Counted from the first letter of the stretch, positions 15,044 through 23,392 are shown. The stretch is 26,168 bases of DNA from CAYHKY01 sp964357355 (GCA_964357355.1 CAYHKY010000009.1:1-26168), one strand, 5' to 3'. The notes: generated by a model from the sequence alone, not told the origin. Numbers and translations: made by a program.

Positions 15044-15399
15044 CGTTTCTTTTTGGCTTCACATTCCATGCAAAGTATGGCTGTAGGATTTGCAGCCAAG
15101 CGTTCTGTATCTATCAATTTAGCGCAATTGGCACAGAAACCATATGTCCCTTTTTCGATCCGTTGCAACGCAGCTTTTATTTCGTCTTCCCGCACATGCA
15201 CTTCGGTAAGCATTGCCTGGTAACGCTCGTGATTGTTTTCTTCATTGGCCTCCGTATCTGAAGCAGCATTGTCAGATAACCGATCTGTATCCGCAAACGG
15301 ATCCTGCTTGGAAAGTTCAGCAATTTGTGCATGAACCTTCGAGAGTTCTTCTTCCAGATGTGTTTTAATCTCAACTAATATGTCCTTTGGTAATTTCAT
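15040..15399 (-). CDS. DksA/TraR-family zinc-finger protein
   Basis: A 119-residue protein of the DksA/TraR group, which bind RNA polymerase through the secondary channel or act in related roles. Residues 10-85 form a long amphipathic coiled-coil helix pair (EIKTHLEEELSKVHAQIAELS, then MLTEVHVREDEIKAALQRIEKG). The C-terminal zinc finger has C89, C92, C110 and C113 in the right spacing (CxxC-17-CxxC), followed by a short basic tail. An acidic stretch (DTDRLSDNAASDTEANEENN) lies at the expected coiled-coil tip region; whether the DxxDxA contact of true DksA is present is doubtful. Start and stop codons overlap both neighbours by 4 bp, so it is coupled to the lgt-like gene before it and the pseudouridine synthase gene after it. 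Confidence 0.9.
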   Translation of the reverse strand: MKLPKDILVEIKTHLEEELSKVHAQIAELSKQDPFADTDRLSDNAASDTEANEENNHERYQAMLTEVHVREDEIKAALQRIEKGTYGFCANCAKLIDTERLAANPTAILCMECEAKKKR

Positions 15400-16190
15400 A
15401 TTTTCTTTTTTTGGAAAATTGTAGTCAAATTTCTCAAGTTGTGGTATTTGTTGTCGATTACTATAACCAGCCCTACTAAGGAAATCAAGGCAATCGTTAC
15501 AAACGCTAATAAGTCAGCTGAAATACCATTCCAGTATAGGTGATCCTGACGAAAGATTGCAAGCACACACAATGTAATACCTAATAGTAAAAATGCACCT
15601 AAACCTGATGACCCCCGGGGCAATTCATACTTACTCACATTACGATTATAAACCCATAAGATTAACCATATGCCCAGAGAGGCTATCATACCATAAAGGC
15701 CAATGGGATGATGAAGTCCGGGTACGCCTACTGCAGGAACTCCAAATCTTCCGCTTAAGACCTTGCCGGTAACACTCCCGTCAAGAAAAACCGCAAGTGA
15801 AACAAAAAAAATCAGCGGCGGAAGTGCTTTGCCATATGCATCAATCAAAGTCATTAAGGAAAGCTTCTGTGATTTTCCATAAACAAGAAATGCTATTGAT
15901 CCTGATATGATGGCACCAATGACTGAAAAACCGGGAAAACGCCAAAGTACAAAGATACGCAACAATTGTTCGGAAAATACCGGCCAATGTACCACGATAA
16001 ATAAAATTCTTGCTCCAATAAAAGCTGAAACAGCGGCAACAACTATGTTGTCCAATATCCGAATCTCTTCCAATCCGCGATCGCGGGACTCACGCCATAC
16101 TCCAAACGCAGCCAGAATAAACCCCAAAGCCACAAAAATCCCAAAAGACGATACAGAAAATGACCCAATAGAAATCAGTGATGGCCACAT
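15396..16190 (-). CDS. lgt: Lgt-like prolipoprotein diacylglyceryl transferase, divergent
   Basis: Lgt moves diacylglycerol from phosphatidylglycerol to the lipobox cysteine of prolipoproteins. The N-terminus (MWPSLISIGSFSVSSFGIFVALGF) matches the Lgt pattern M-x-P-x-L-x-I-G, and for that reason I take the ATG at 16190 rather than a TTG at 16214. Seven hydrophobic segments follow; HHPIGLYGMI matches the conserved HPxxLYE-like region. The HGG motif expected near residue 100 is missing (SVIGAIISG), and the GRIGNFIN segment reads GSVTGKVLSG, so catalysis as a standard Lgt is uncertain. The DksA-like gene overlaps its stop by 4 bp. Family call moderate; activity unsure. Confidence 0.75.
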   Translation of the reverse strand: MWPSLISIGSFSVSSFGIFVALGFILAAFGVWRESRDRGLEEIRILDNIVVAAVSAFIGARILFIVVHWPVFSEQLLRIFVLWRFPGFSVIGAIISGSIAFLVYGKSQKLSLMTLIDAYGKALPPLIFFVSLAVFLDGSVTGKVLSGRFGVPAVGVPGLHHPIGLYGMIASLGIWLILWVYNRNVSKYELPRGSSGLGAFLLLGITLCVLAIFRQDHLYWNGISADLLAFVTIALISLVGLVIVIDNKYHNLRNLTTIFQKKKI

Positions 16191-16210
16191 AAATTTACTG
16201 TAAATACCCC

Positions 16211-17473
16211 TCAAGTTTTATAGATAAAGGTGGTATACACTCCAAATCCCAACAGAAAAGCTCCTAGTCCCAAAAGTATTTGACCTATACCAAAAAGGTC
16301 AGCTAAAAATCCGCTCAGCATTACAGGAATCAATGCCGCTCCCGCGATGAGCGATGAGAGAATACCATAAATTCTACCACGCATCCGCTCTTTTGTACTT
16401 TCCTGAAGTACTGTATTGCAGGAAATATCTATAAAACTATTGGCGAGGCCTAACAAAAAGAAACACGCAATCGCAACGGTCAACATTCCCGAGCGCAAAC
16501 TCACGGAAAAAATATTTTCAAACAAAAGGGACAAACGTTCTGAATGTTGGCCGCTTACAATCAGGGATACAAGTACCAGAATTATCCCGGAAAGAAGAAT
16601 GCCAGTATTGATAAGTGTCCGTTTACGGTATTTATTTCCCATGCTGCCTAGTAATAATGTGCCTACAATCATGCCTGTAGCAGCCGGACCTAAAATAAGG
16701 AGTGAGGCATCAGTAAGCTTGATGTTTAATACCCGGTCAGCAAATCCCGGACCTAGAGTTGCAAAAATGGCGATGACTGCTTGAGCCAAAGTAACAAGTA
16801 TAAGCGCTTTTAGTACAGGAGGCGTTTGACGAATAAAACGTAAGACTTCAACCAAATCCGAAAATATGTCAGCCGTACTTACCCGCCTTGCACTTTCGGT
16901 AGGCTTTGGAAGAAAAAACGCTAATGATGCGGCGATTATGAAAAGACCGGCAAGTACAAAAAATATGAAATCATTTCCCACCCAGTCCAAAAGCGGTCCT
17001 CCCACAATATAACCGCCAATAATCGCACTATAAAAAGTCATCGTAAAAAGGGCATTTGCAGCCAGTAATAGTTGCGGTGGGACAAAAGTCGGTATCAATG
17101 AAGCCTCGGCGGGAACAAAAAACTGAGTTACAAATGAAACTATTCCTGCCAAAAGATATATAAGTCCCAAACTAGTCCGGAGCCAAAACATAACTATCAT
17201 TAATATTGCCCGCAAAACGGTTGAAACAATCATTAAAAGCCTTCTGTCAGTTCGATCTACGAATACTCCGGAAATTATTCCAAATACTACTGCCGGCAAA
17301 CCAACTACAAGATATAAAAGTGAAACAGCCGAGTTGGTACGTGTATGAGTGTAAACTATAATACCCAACACAAAAGTCAGCATGTTAAACGCTATCTGAG
17401 AGATGATTTGGGCACCCCAGAGGAAGGCAAAATGGCGATTTGAGAGAACTTGGAGTAAATCGTTTTTTTTCAT
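16211..17473 (-). CDS. Major facilitator superfamily transporter
   Basis: A 420-residue protein with 12 hydrophobic segments. The loop between segments 2 and 3 (GVFVDRTDRRLLM) is the MFS signature motif A (GxxxDRxGRR), and a charged cytosolic linker (LPKPTESARRVSTADIF) lies in the middle, as usual. The closest type by eye is the macrolide/enterobactin exporter group (MefA/EntS-like), suggesting efflux, but the substrate is unknown. It is the first gene of the minus-strand run leading through lgt, dksA, rluD and the antiporter. The start at 17473 (MKKNDLLQVLSNRHF) is divergent from the next plus-strand gene, with 71 nt between the start codons. Confidence 0.85.
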   Translation of the reverse strand: MKKNDLLQVLSNRHFAFLWGAQIISQIAFNMLTFVLGIIVYTHTRTNSAVSLLYLVVGLPAVVFGIISGVFVDRTDRRLLMIVSTVLRAILMIVMFWLRTSLGLIYLLAGIVSFVTQFFVPAEASLIPTFVPPQLLLAANALFTMTFYSAIIGGYIVGGPLLDWVGNDFIFFVLAGLFIIAASLAFFLPKPTESARRVSTADIFSDLVEVLRFIRQTPPVLKALILVTLAQAVIAIFATLGPGFADRVLNIKLTDASLLILGPAATGMIVGTLLLGSMGNKYRKRTLINTGILLSGIILVLVSLIVSGQHSERLSLLFENIFSVSLRSGMLTVAIACFFLLGLANSFIDISCNTVLQESTKERMRGRIYGILSSLIAGAALIPVMLSGFLADLFGIGQILLGLGAFLLGFGVYTTFIYKT

Positions 17474-17489
17474 ACGATTTTGAATAAAC

Positions 17490-17519
17490 TTGATTTTCTA
17501 AGGCTCACAGCGTTATCAT
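17490..17519 (+). promoter_or_regulatory. Promoter of the 147-aa membrane protein gene
   Basis: TTGATT (17490-17495), 18-bp spacer, TATCAT (17514-17519). Transcription should start near 17525, downstream of a possible GTG at 17521, so the ATG at 17545 is the likely start, with a leader of about 20 nt. Confidence 0.55.
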
Positions 17520-17544
17520 AGTGAAACCGCTAACATTTGACAAC

Positions 17545-17988
17545 ATGACCAGTATTTCACATGCACTTATAGGCGCTGCAATCGCTTCCCGGGTAGGCGA
17601 TCCTATGGCAGCCGGGATACTCGCAGTCATCACTCACTTTGTGTGTGATGCCATACCTCATTGGGATTTGGGAACCAACTGGCGACAGCGACCTAGACTT
17701 GTGACAGGTTCTCTAGCAATATTAGAAACACTGGTTGCGATTTTCGGTACTTTTATTCTATTTTTCCGGAATGTCCCGCCGCTACTGTTACTTTCAACTC
17801 TTGTTTTTTCTTTGATCCCTGATTGGTTAGAAGTTCCCTATTACCTCATGCTTCCCAACTCGCCTAAAATTTTTTATTGGATATATAAGGCCCAATCCTT
17901 AATCCATAGCAAATTGCAAGCTCCTGCCGGCGTAGCCACTCAAATAGCTGTGGTAACGGCGTTTTTGATTGTGGGATTTGTACTTTAA
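17545..17988 (+). CDS. Small membrane protein related to metal-dependent hydrolase-like (YdjM/DUF457-type) proteins
   Basis: The protein (147 residues from the ATG at 17545) begins MTSISHALIGAAIASRVGD and continues THFVCDAIPHWDLG, a pattern of histidines and aspartates (SHALIGA, HFxxDxxPHWD) seen in small membrane proteins annotated as membrane-bound metal-dependent hydrolases. Three hydrophobic segments follow, with a tail ending in FLIVGFVL. The biochemical role of this group is not established. The start is set by the promoter: a GTG 24 nt upstream lies before the predicted transcription start. It is convergent with pepA, 27 nt away. Confidence 0.65.
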   Translation: MTSISHALIGAAIASRVGDPMAAGILAVITHFVCDAIPHWDLGTNWRQRPRLVTGSLAILETLVAIFGTFILFFRNVPPLLLLSTLVFSLIPDWLEVPYYLMLPNSPKIFYWIYKAQSLIHSKLQAPAGVATQIAVVTAFLIVGFVL

Positions 17989-18015
17989 TAAGCTGTAGTT
18001 TTTTTAAACTGTAAT

Positions 18016-19500
18016 TTATAGGTTCTCTAGGAAGGTGATTAATGTTCGCACCCCAAACCCAACTCCACCCTTGGGATTGACAGCGGTATCTTTTTCTTCA
18101 AAGGCAGGACCGGCAATGTCCATATGTACCCAAGGAATGTTGCTAACAAATTCCTCTAAAAATAAGGCGGCAGTTATTGCGCCACCGTACCTGGAAGTAG
18201 CGACATTCCGCAAATCAGCGATATGGCTTTTGATCGTTTCGCGATACTCTATTTCCAGGGGGAGCTGCCATACTTTTTCGCCGGATTCTGCTGCTGCCTG
18301 AGTTATTAGATCACCTAATTTTTCGTTATTGGTAAATAATCCCGCCACTTCTTCACCTAGCGCTACCATGCATGCACCGGTCAAAGTCGCCAAGTCGATG
18401 ATGTAATCCGGTTTTTCATTGACCGCGTATGACAACATATCAGCTAGCGTCAACCTTCCTTCAGCGTCTGTGTTTAAAATTTCAATTGATTTTCCGTTCA
18501 TCGCTACCGCAATATCTCCCGGTTTGGTTGCCCTGGAACCAGGCATATTCTCACAAGCAGCGATTAACCCAATTACTGTTACCGCCGGTTTAAGTTGAGA
18601 TAATATGCTAAAAACGCCAAGTACAGTAGCTGCACCAGACATGTCAAGTTTCATCGTCTCCATATTTTTGGCATCTTTTAGTGAGAGTCCTCCGGTATCA
18701 AAAGTGATTCCTTTTCCGGCTAAAACAATCTTTTTTTTACCGCCGCCGCTGTAAACCAGTTTGATAAATTTAAGCGGTTCAGCACTACCTCTGGTAACAG
18801 CTAAATATGCACCCATGCCCAATTTGCGAACATCTTTTTCATCCATGATTTCAACTTTGATATTTTTTTGCCGCCCCAAAGTCATCGCCGCATTTGCCAA
18901 ATAAGTCGGAGTCGTTATCGTGGGTGATTCATTAATAAGATCCCGGGCAAAAAGAGTACCGGCAACACCTATTTGTGAATTGGTAATTGCATTGGTTATA
19001 TGCTGCAACTTCGCAGGCGGTACCAAAAACCAAACATCCGTAAGCTCATTTTTATTTTCCTGATCAACTGTTTTGTACTTCTCATAGCGATAGGTTCCCA
19101 GTTCTAAGCCTTCGACCAAAACCCTGGCACTATCTGAGATGGCAATTTTTGGGGTGAGCTCACTAACTAGATCAATTGCCAGAGTTTTTTTACCGCTAGA
19201 TTTGGCTTTTTTACCCAGAGTTGCGGCTAGTTTGCGTAAACCAGATAGCGTCAGATCGCCTTTCTTACCTACTCCTAATACGTAGACAATTTTCGCAGCC
19301 AACCTTCCCCCAGAAGGAAATGCAATAAATTGCCCTTCTTTGCCACTAAATCCTTCATTGGCTAAGAAATTATGCAATTGACCGTCTAACTTGATATTCA
19401 TTCTGGAAGTCACAGTTTGATAATCCTCTTCGGTTACCAATACTGCTAATGCGTCAACTTCTATTTTATCCCATGAGGCCGTTTTAGCTTTGAATTTCAT
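18016..19500 (-). CDS. pepA: Leucyl aminopeptidase, M17 family (PepA)
   Basis: A 494-residue cytosolic aminopeptidase that removes N-terminal residues from peptides with two metal ions. The metal ligands are all present: K263 and D268 (AGKGITFDTGGLSLK), D286 (MKLDMSGAATVLG), D345 and E347 (NTDAEGRLTLADML), with the catalytic R349. The N-terminal macrodomain-like half covers about residues 1-170 and the catalytic half 180-494, normal for the family. A promoter of TTGACT, 17 bp, TATATT lies upstream, and the leader of about 84 nt has no clear Shine-Dalgarno sequence. The promoter is interlocked with that of the divergent tRNA gene. It fits a peptide-scavenging life with the M24 peptidase at 23.4 kb. 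Confidence 0.95.
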   Translation of the reverse strand: MKFKAKTASWDKIEVDALAVLVTEEDYQTVTSRMNIKLDGQLHNFLANEGFSGKEGQFIAFPSGGRLAAKIVYVLGVGKKGDLTLSGLRKLAATLGKKAKSSGKKTLAIDLVSELTPKIAISDSARVLVEGLELGTYRYEKYKTVDQENKNELTDVWFLVPPAKLQHITNAITNSQIGVAGTLFARDLINESPTITTPTYLANAAMTLGRQKNIKVEIMDEKDVRKLGMGAYLAVTRGSAEPLKFIKLVYSGGGKKKIVLAGKGITFDTGGLSLKDAKNMETMKLDMSGAATVLGVFSILSQLKPAVTVIGLIAACENMPGSRATKPGDIAVAMNGKSIEILNTDAEGRLTLADMLSYAVNEKPDYIIDLATLTGACMVALGEEVAGLFTNNEKLGDLITQAAAESGEKVWQLPLEIEYRETIKSHIADLRNVATSRYGGAITAALFLEEFVSNIPWVHMDIAGPAFEEKDTAVNPKGGVGFGVRTLITFLENL

Positions 19501-19590
19501 ATAATTATTTTAATTTGAGGAACTAAATACCAGTTGATCTCAAAAACATCATTCTAACGCCTAATTTTACTCTTCGAAGTCTTTATTTGC

Positions 19591-19619
19591 AATATAAAGA
19601 GTGCTAAAATTGAAGTCAA
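19591..19619 (-). promoter_or_regulatory. Promoter of pepA
   Basis: On the minus strand TTGACT (19619-19614), 17-bp spacer, TATATT (19596-19591). The -35 box touches the first base of the divergent tRNA gene and its spacer contains the tRNA -10 box, so the two promoters overlap fully. Confidence 0.65.
19605..19610 (+). promoter_or_regulatory. Extended -10 box of the tRNA-Leu gene
   Basis: TGCTAAAAT is an extended -10 (TGn plus TAAAAT). It ends 9 nt before the mature tRNA 5' end, so the primary transcript would carry a 5' leader of only about 0-3 nt. Confidence 0.55.
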
Positions 19620-19704
19620 GCCAAAGTGGTGGAATTGGTAGACACGCAGGTCTCAAAAACCTGTGGCCTCAAAAACCGTGAGGGTTCGAGTCCCTCCTTT
19701 GGCA
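19620..19704 (+). tRNA. tRNA-Leu (anticodon CAA)
   Basis: An 85-nt class II tRNA. Acceptor stem GCCAAAG/CTTTGGC with discriminator A; D-loop region TGGTGGAATTGGTAGACAC; anticodon stem CAGGT/ACCTG with loop CTCAAAA, so the anticodon is CAA, reading UUG; a long variable arm as in tRNA-Leu; T-arm with GGGTTCGAGTCCC. The 3' CCA is not encoded and must be added by the nucleotidyltransferase. Confidence 0.97.
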
Positions 19705-19745
19705 CAGTAAAAAATTATCCCGGATTATAGTAAATCCTCAATTTC

Positions 19746-21098
19746 CTAAGCTGAATTTGAGGCTGTATCATCCCGTTTCTTTTCCATCGGGTAAAATCGG
19801 ATTCTATCACCCCTGAACATAAAATCTATCTCACCCAAAGGCCCATTTCGATGTTTGGCGATTAACAATTTCGTCAACACGTTGGAACTCCATTTCTCTC
19901 CTTCAGGCAGATCTTCCCGATAGATAAACATGACTACGTCTGCATCCTGTTCTATTGCGCCTGATTCCCGTAAATCAGCTAATTGTGGAACTCTCGTACC
20001 TCTGGCTTCAACTGCGCGGGAAAGTTGCGAAACTGCTACCAGTGGAACTTTGAGTTCCCGGGCAATATTTTTCAGGTTTTGGGAAACATATGATACCTCC
20101 TGTACCCGGCCTTCAAATCTCCTGCCCGCATCGACTAACTGCAAATAATCAACTATTATTAATTTCACCCCATGTTCCATCTGTATCCTTCTTGCTTTGG
20201 TTCTCATTTCCATGATGCTTAATCCTGGCGTATCATCGATATAAAGAGGTGCTTCAGCCAATTGCCCCATCGCTTCAGATAATTTACCGAAATCTTCATC
20301 AGTCAATCTACCTGTTTTCAACTTCCATGCATCAATATCAGCTTGCGCGACTAATAGTCTATCTACCAGCTCTTCTTTGCTCATTTCAAGTGAAAAAATG
20401 GCAACCGGCAACTTGGCTGTTGTGGTTATGTGTTGGGCCACATTAAGGATAAAAGCAGTTTTTCCCTGTCCCGGCCGGGCTGCCAGGATAAGTAGATTTG
20501 ACTCTTGCATCCCTGCTAATTTATTATCTAGATCGGTAAATCCCGAAGGCACACCCCGAAGTCCACCAGCTTTTTTATGAAGTTCATCCAAGCGGTCAAA
20601 TGAAGCTGCTAATATATCTTTGACTACGATAAAATCCCGCCGCATATGGAGCTGGGATATGGCAAATATTTCCGCTTCTGCATTATCAAGAATACTGCGG
20701 GCTTCTCCTTCTTCTTTAAATGCTGCCTGAGTAATTTTACTGGCTCCGGTTATAAGTTGCCGTTTAATATAATGATCCTGTATAATCTGTCCGTATTTCT
20801 CGGCATGAGCGGCAGTCGGAACGGTATTTAATAACCCGGCCACATATCCAGCTCCCCCGGCAGCTGTTAATTTACCCATATTTTTTAACTTGGCTGTAAC
20901 TGTGACGACATCGACCGGCTCATGAAGTTCAAATAGAGTCAGCATTGCTGAATATATATATGCGTGGGCATCTTTATAAAAAAAGGCAGGGCGTAGAAAT
21001 TCAGCAACATCTATCAGTGAATCTTTATCAAGAAGTATTGAACCTAAAACTGATTGCTCAGCTGAATCATCATGCGGAGGGACTTGCGGGTTATGCAT
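19746..21098 (-). CDS. dnaB: Replicative DNA helicase DnaB
   Basis: DnaB unwinds DNA at the replication fork as a hexamer. The protein has 450 residues, a normal length. The N-terminal helical domain (AEQSVLGSILLD onward, residues 12-110) binds primase; the RecA-like domain has Walker A ARPGQGKT (207-214, K213), the IFSLEMSKEEL motif, Walker B IIVDYLQLV and AVSQLSRAVEAR. The arginine-finger region (FMFRGDRIRFYP) is near the end. No intein is seen. The start MHNPQVPPHDDSAEQS is typical. It lies 61 nt after the metallo-beta-lactamase protein gene on the same strand and ends convergent with tRNA-Leu. Confidence 0.97.
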   Translation of the reverse strand: MHNPQVPPHDDSAEQSVLGSILLDKDSLIDVAEFLRPAFFYKDAHAYIYSAMLTLFELHEPVDVVTVTAKLKNMGKLTAAGGAGYVAGLLNTVPTAAHAEKYGQIIQDHYIKRQLITGASKITQAAFKEEGEARSILDNAEAEIFAISQLHMRRDFIVVKDILAASFDRLDELHKKAGGLRGVPSGFTDLDNKLAGMQESNLLILAARPGQGKTAFILNVAQHITTTAKLPVAIFSLEMSKEELVDRLLVAQADIDAWKLKTGRLTDEDFGKLSEAMGQLAEAPLYIDDTPGLSIMEMRTKARRIQMEHGVKLIIVDYLQLVDAGRRFEGRVQEVSYVSQNLKNIARELKVPLVAVSQLSRAVEARGTRVPQLADLRESGAIEQDADVVMFIYREDLPEGEKWSSNVLTKLLIAKHRNGPLGEIDFMFRGDRIRFYPMEKKRDDTASNSA

Positions 21099-21159
21099 AG
21101 AAAATACCTATTAATTTATCGAATAATTGGTCCATCAGCTGACGGATTGAAAATGGTAT

Positions 21160-21816
21160 TTATTCCAAAATTACTACCTGCATCTCCTGAGGCAAAGTTT
21201 CTTTAGTTACTTTTAACTTAGGTTGGGGAACAATTCCTTCTTTTCCAACTTCTTTGAGAAATGCTGAAACTGGAGTAAGCACTTTCATTAATTCAGGATT
21301 TAGGTCCTGTTTCTGGTAATGCATGGGTATTACCAACGATGGTTCGAGTGCGGTGACCACTTGAGCAGCAATTTTTGCATCAATTGTATAAAAACCACCG
21401 CAAGGCACTAATAATATATCAACATCATCAAGCAGCTCTTCCTGTTCCTGTGTCAAAAGATGTCCCAAATCACCCAAGTGGACTATAGTAAGACCATCTA
21501 TGTGAAATTTGAAAATAGTGTTCTTACCCCGCAGAGCACCTTCTTTGTCGTCATGAAAGCTGTCTATCCCGGAAATTTCCACGCCTCTGACTTCGTATTC
21601 ACCTGGACCTGAAAAAACTATCAGCTCCCCATCTTCACTAGTGACAGCTTTGGTAAAGTTGTGATCTGGATGCGCATGTGACACTGTTACGATATGGGCA
21701 GTCGTGTTTTTGGGAAATTTGTACGCCACAATCTGTGTGTCATAAGGATCAGTAACGACAGTTGCAGATTTACCCTTCAATCTAAAAGAAGCATGTCCGA
21801 GTGGTATAATATCCAT
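21160..21816 (-). CDS. UlaG-like metallo-beta-lactamase fold hydrolase
   Basis: A 218-residue protein of the MBL superfamily close to the UlaG/YtnP-like group, which includes lactonases and nucleases. The metal-binding motif HAHPDH (residues 47-52) is complete, with further ligands in HLGDLGH and IPMHYQ. The N-terminus MDIIPLGHASFRL is typical, so I start at the ATG at 21816, not at an upstream in-frame ATG (21885) whose extra 23 residues (Cys/Trp/His-rich) look like non-coding translation. A promoter (TTGTCA, 18 bp, TAAAGT) ends 7 nt before this ATG, implying a leaderless mRNA. dnaB follows after 61 nt, probably on the same transcript. Substrate unknown. Confidence 0.85.
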   Translation of the reverse strand: MDIIPLGHASFRLKGKSATVVTDPYDTQIVAYKFPKNTTAHIVTVSHAHPDHNFTKAVTSEDGELIVFSGPGEYEVRGVEISGIDSFHDDKEGALRGKNTIFKFHIDGLTIVHLGDLGHLLTQEQEELLDDVDILLVPCGGFYTIDAKIAAQVVTALEPSLVIPMHYQKQDLNPELMKVLTPVSAFLKEVGKEGIVPQPKLKVTKETLPQEMQVVILE

Positions 21817-21823
21817 GGACACT

Positions 21824-21853
21824 ACTTTACACCACAGATACCAAACTTGACAA
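21824..21853 (-). promoter_or_regulatory. Promoter of the metallo-beta-lactamase gene
   Basis: Minus strand TTGTCA (21853-21848), 18-bp spacer, TAAAGT (21829-21824), then 7 nt to the ATG at 21816. It supports the short start and a leaderless transcript. Confidence 0.5.
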
Positions 21854-21958
21854 GGATGACTTTGATTTCTACAATGAGCCGACACATTTACTGTACCGCC
21901 CTTTTGAATAGTTAATGAATTGCTTCCACATCAAGAATTTATTAAATAGAGTTGACGT

Positions 21959-22393
21959 ATGAATAAAGATACTGTAGTTGCCTCAATAATTGGTTTTAGT
22001 CTTGGATTGGTTGCTGCTATAGCACTTTGGGTAGTTCCCAGAGTACTTCCCAAGCAAGCGCCGGCAACTGACCTTGTAGCTTCCAGTGAAACCGGTTCCA
22101 AAAAAACTCCAGATGTCGAGACTAATGAAGCTAAAAGCTTAGTAATATCAGCACCTCAGGATGGTGAAATTGTAAATTCAGCACGTGTAGGTATCAAAGG
22201 CACTGCTGAAGCTGCGGATTTTATCATCATCTCTACCCCCAAAGATTCAATCGTCTTATCTCCTTCCAACGGAGAATTTTCAGAAAACCTCGATCTTACG
22301 GAAGGCAACAATGAATTAGTTTTCACCAAGTATTCACGCGGCCAGTATGAATCAAAACGGCTAAATGTTTTTTACTATGCAGAATCGTTCTAA
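21959..22393 (+). CDS. Membrane-anchored protein with an Ig-like/glucodextranase-B-like domain
   Basis: A 144-residue protein with an N-terminal membrane anchor (VVASIIGFSLGLVAAIALWVV, about residues 6-27), a Ser/Thr-rich linker, and one extracellular beta-sandwich-like domain from about residue 61: ISAPQDGEIVNSARVGIKGTAEAADFIII, ending in the pattern NNELVFTKYSRGQYESKRLNVFY. This pattern (PxDGxxVxxxxVxxxGxA) is that of the Ig-like/glucodextranase-B modules seen in surface proteins. It probably sits on the outer face of the cell membrane. Its end overlaps the next exported protein, so the two are made together. The binding partner is unknown. Confidence 0.7.
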   Translation: MNKDTVVASIIGFSLGLVAAIALWVVPRVLPKQAPATDLVASSETGSKKTPDVETNEAKSLVISAPQDGEIVNSARVGIKGTAEAADFIIISTPKDSIVLSPSNGEFSENLDLTEGNNELVFTKYSRGQYESKRLNVFYYAESF

Positions 22394-23237
22394 AATTACC
22401 TTATTACTGACAGGAATGACCGTGGCTTTAATTTCCCTTGGCCTAACCGGTATCTCATTTTGGTCATACGCTCAGGCCCAGGGTTCCAGTGAAACTTCAC
22501 AGGACGCAAGCGGATCTTCGGTAAACACTGAAAAGGTCAGGGAACTCAAAGAAAAACTTGCCACAAAAGTTGCCGAGCTAAGACTTCAACAAAAACGCGG
22601 ATTTGCCGGTGAAATTGCTGCTCTTTCGAAAAATTCTTTTACCTTGGTCACCGCATCAGGTGAAGTGAGAGTACGTTTCAATGAGGATACGCAAGTTTTT
22701 CAAACAGGCACCAAACGCATCGAGAAAAAACCCGCGGACTTGGCTAACGGAAATTTTGTCTCAGTACTGGGATTCTTTGAAGAGGCGGATAAATTACAAC
22801 AGGCGAAAGTTATTTTTTTGGAAACAAAACCGCCGGTCCATGAAATTGGAAAAGTCATCAGCATAGACAAGGACGAAGGCACTGTAACTGTTAAAACCAG
22901 CAAAAACACTGAACAATCATTCGATTATGAAAGAACTTCAGCTGCAACTGAATATGCAATTGCCAATACTCCTCTCAAAAAGAGCGGGTTATCCAGACTA
23001 GCTGTTGGAGATTTGGTCCAATTATGGGTAAAGGAAACAGATGAAGCTCATTCAATCGTGCGTCTCGTACGTATATCAAAAAATCTGTTTCCCGATGTAG
23101 CAGGACAAACATCGGAAGCAAGTGAAAGCAGTAAGCAAAAACCCACTTCCAGCGCTCAGCCCAAAACAAGCGCGAACACATCACCATCACCCAGTCCTAA
23201 AACAAAAGCAACTCCTAAAGCTTCAACCACGCCTTGA
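22377..23237 (+). CDS. Exported DUF5666-like protein with a Ser/Thr/Pro-rich tail
   Basis: The protein has 286 residues from the ATG at 22377 (290 if started at 22365). It starts with a signal peptide or anchor (SKITLLLTGMTVALISLGLTG, then SFWSYAQAQ, a likely cleavage site). A charged helical stretch (EKVRELKEKLATKVAELRLQ) is followed by two OB-like beta modules of the DUF5666 type: GEIAALSKNSFTLVT with VRFNEDTQVF, and GKVISIDKDEGTVTVKT. The tail of about 40 residues is low-complexity Ser, Thr, Pro, Lys, as in wall-spanning linkers. It overlaps the preceding anchored protein gene by 17 nt. Function unknown; the pair likely forms part of the cell surface. The duplicated hairpin element starts five bases after its stop codon. 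Confidence 0.7.
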   Translation: MQNRSKITLLLTGMTVALISLGLTGISFWSYAQAQGSSETSQDASGSSVNTEKVRELKEKLATKVAELRLQQKRGFAGEIAALSKNSFTLVTASGEVRVRFNEDTQVFQTGTKRIEKKPADLANGNFVSVLGFFEEADKLQQAKVIFLETKPPVHEIGKVISIDKDEGTVTVKTSKNTEQSFDYERTSAATEYAIANTPLKKSGLSRLAVGDLVQLWVKETDEAHSIVRLVRISKNLFPDVAGQTSEASESSKQKPTSSAQPKTSANTSPSPSPKTKATPKASTTP

Positions 23238-23242
23238 TCTGT

Positions 23243-23358
23243 TATAGCCTACATACTTGAATTTGTTCCGGCCATATACCCCTCTAAGCTGCTTTGATCC
23301 CGCCTTCATCTTTATAATGATAATATTGGCGGGACAAACCAGCTATGACGGGTATACA
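23243..23358 (+). repeat. Duplicated hairpin element, copy 2
   Basis: Positions 23243-23295 match the reverse complement of 7769-7821 exactly. The hairpin that follows is TCCCGCC (23298-23304) with GGCGGGA (23328-23334) and a 23-nt loop, different in sequence from copy 1. It is enclosed by the shared pairs TTTG/CAAA, AGCTG/CAGCT and TATACCC (23275-23281) with GGGTATA (23350-23356). Same fold with changed base pairs argues for a structured RNA or folded single-stranded DNA. It fills most of the gap between the DUF5666-like gene and the M24 peptidase gene. Confidence 0.85.
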
Positions 23359-23378
23359 AAACTCACGCTTCACTTTGA

Positions 23379-23384
23379 TATAAT
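23379..23384 (+). promoter_or_regulatory. -10 box of the M24 peptidase gene, implying a leaderless mRNA
   Basis: A perfect TATAAT ends 8 nt before the ATG at 23393. No good -35; the repeat element ends 20 nt upstream. Confidence 0.6.
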
Positions 23385-23392
23385 GCTACAAC

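Noticed and set aside
21817..21885. Longer N-terminus for the metallo-beta-lactamase protein
   Set aside because: The extra 23 residues are Cys/Trp/His-rich and the promoter lies inside them; the family N-terminus begins at MDIIPLGH.
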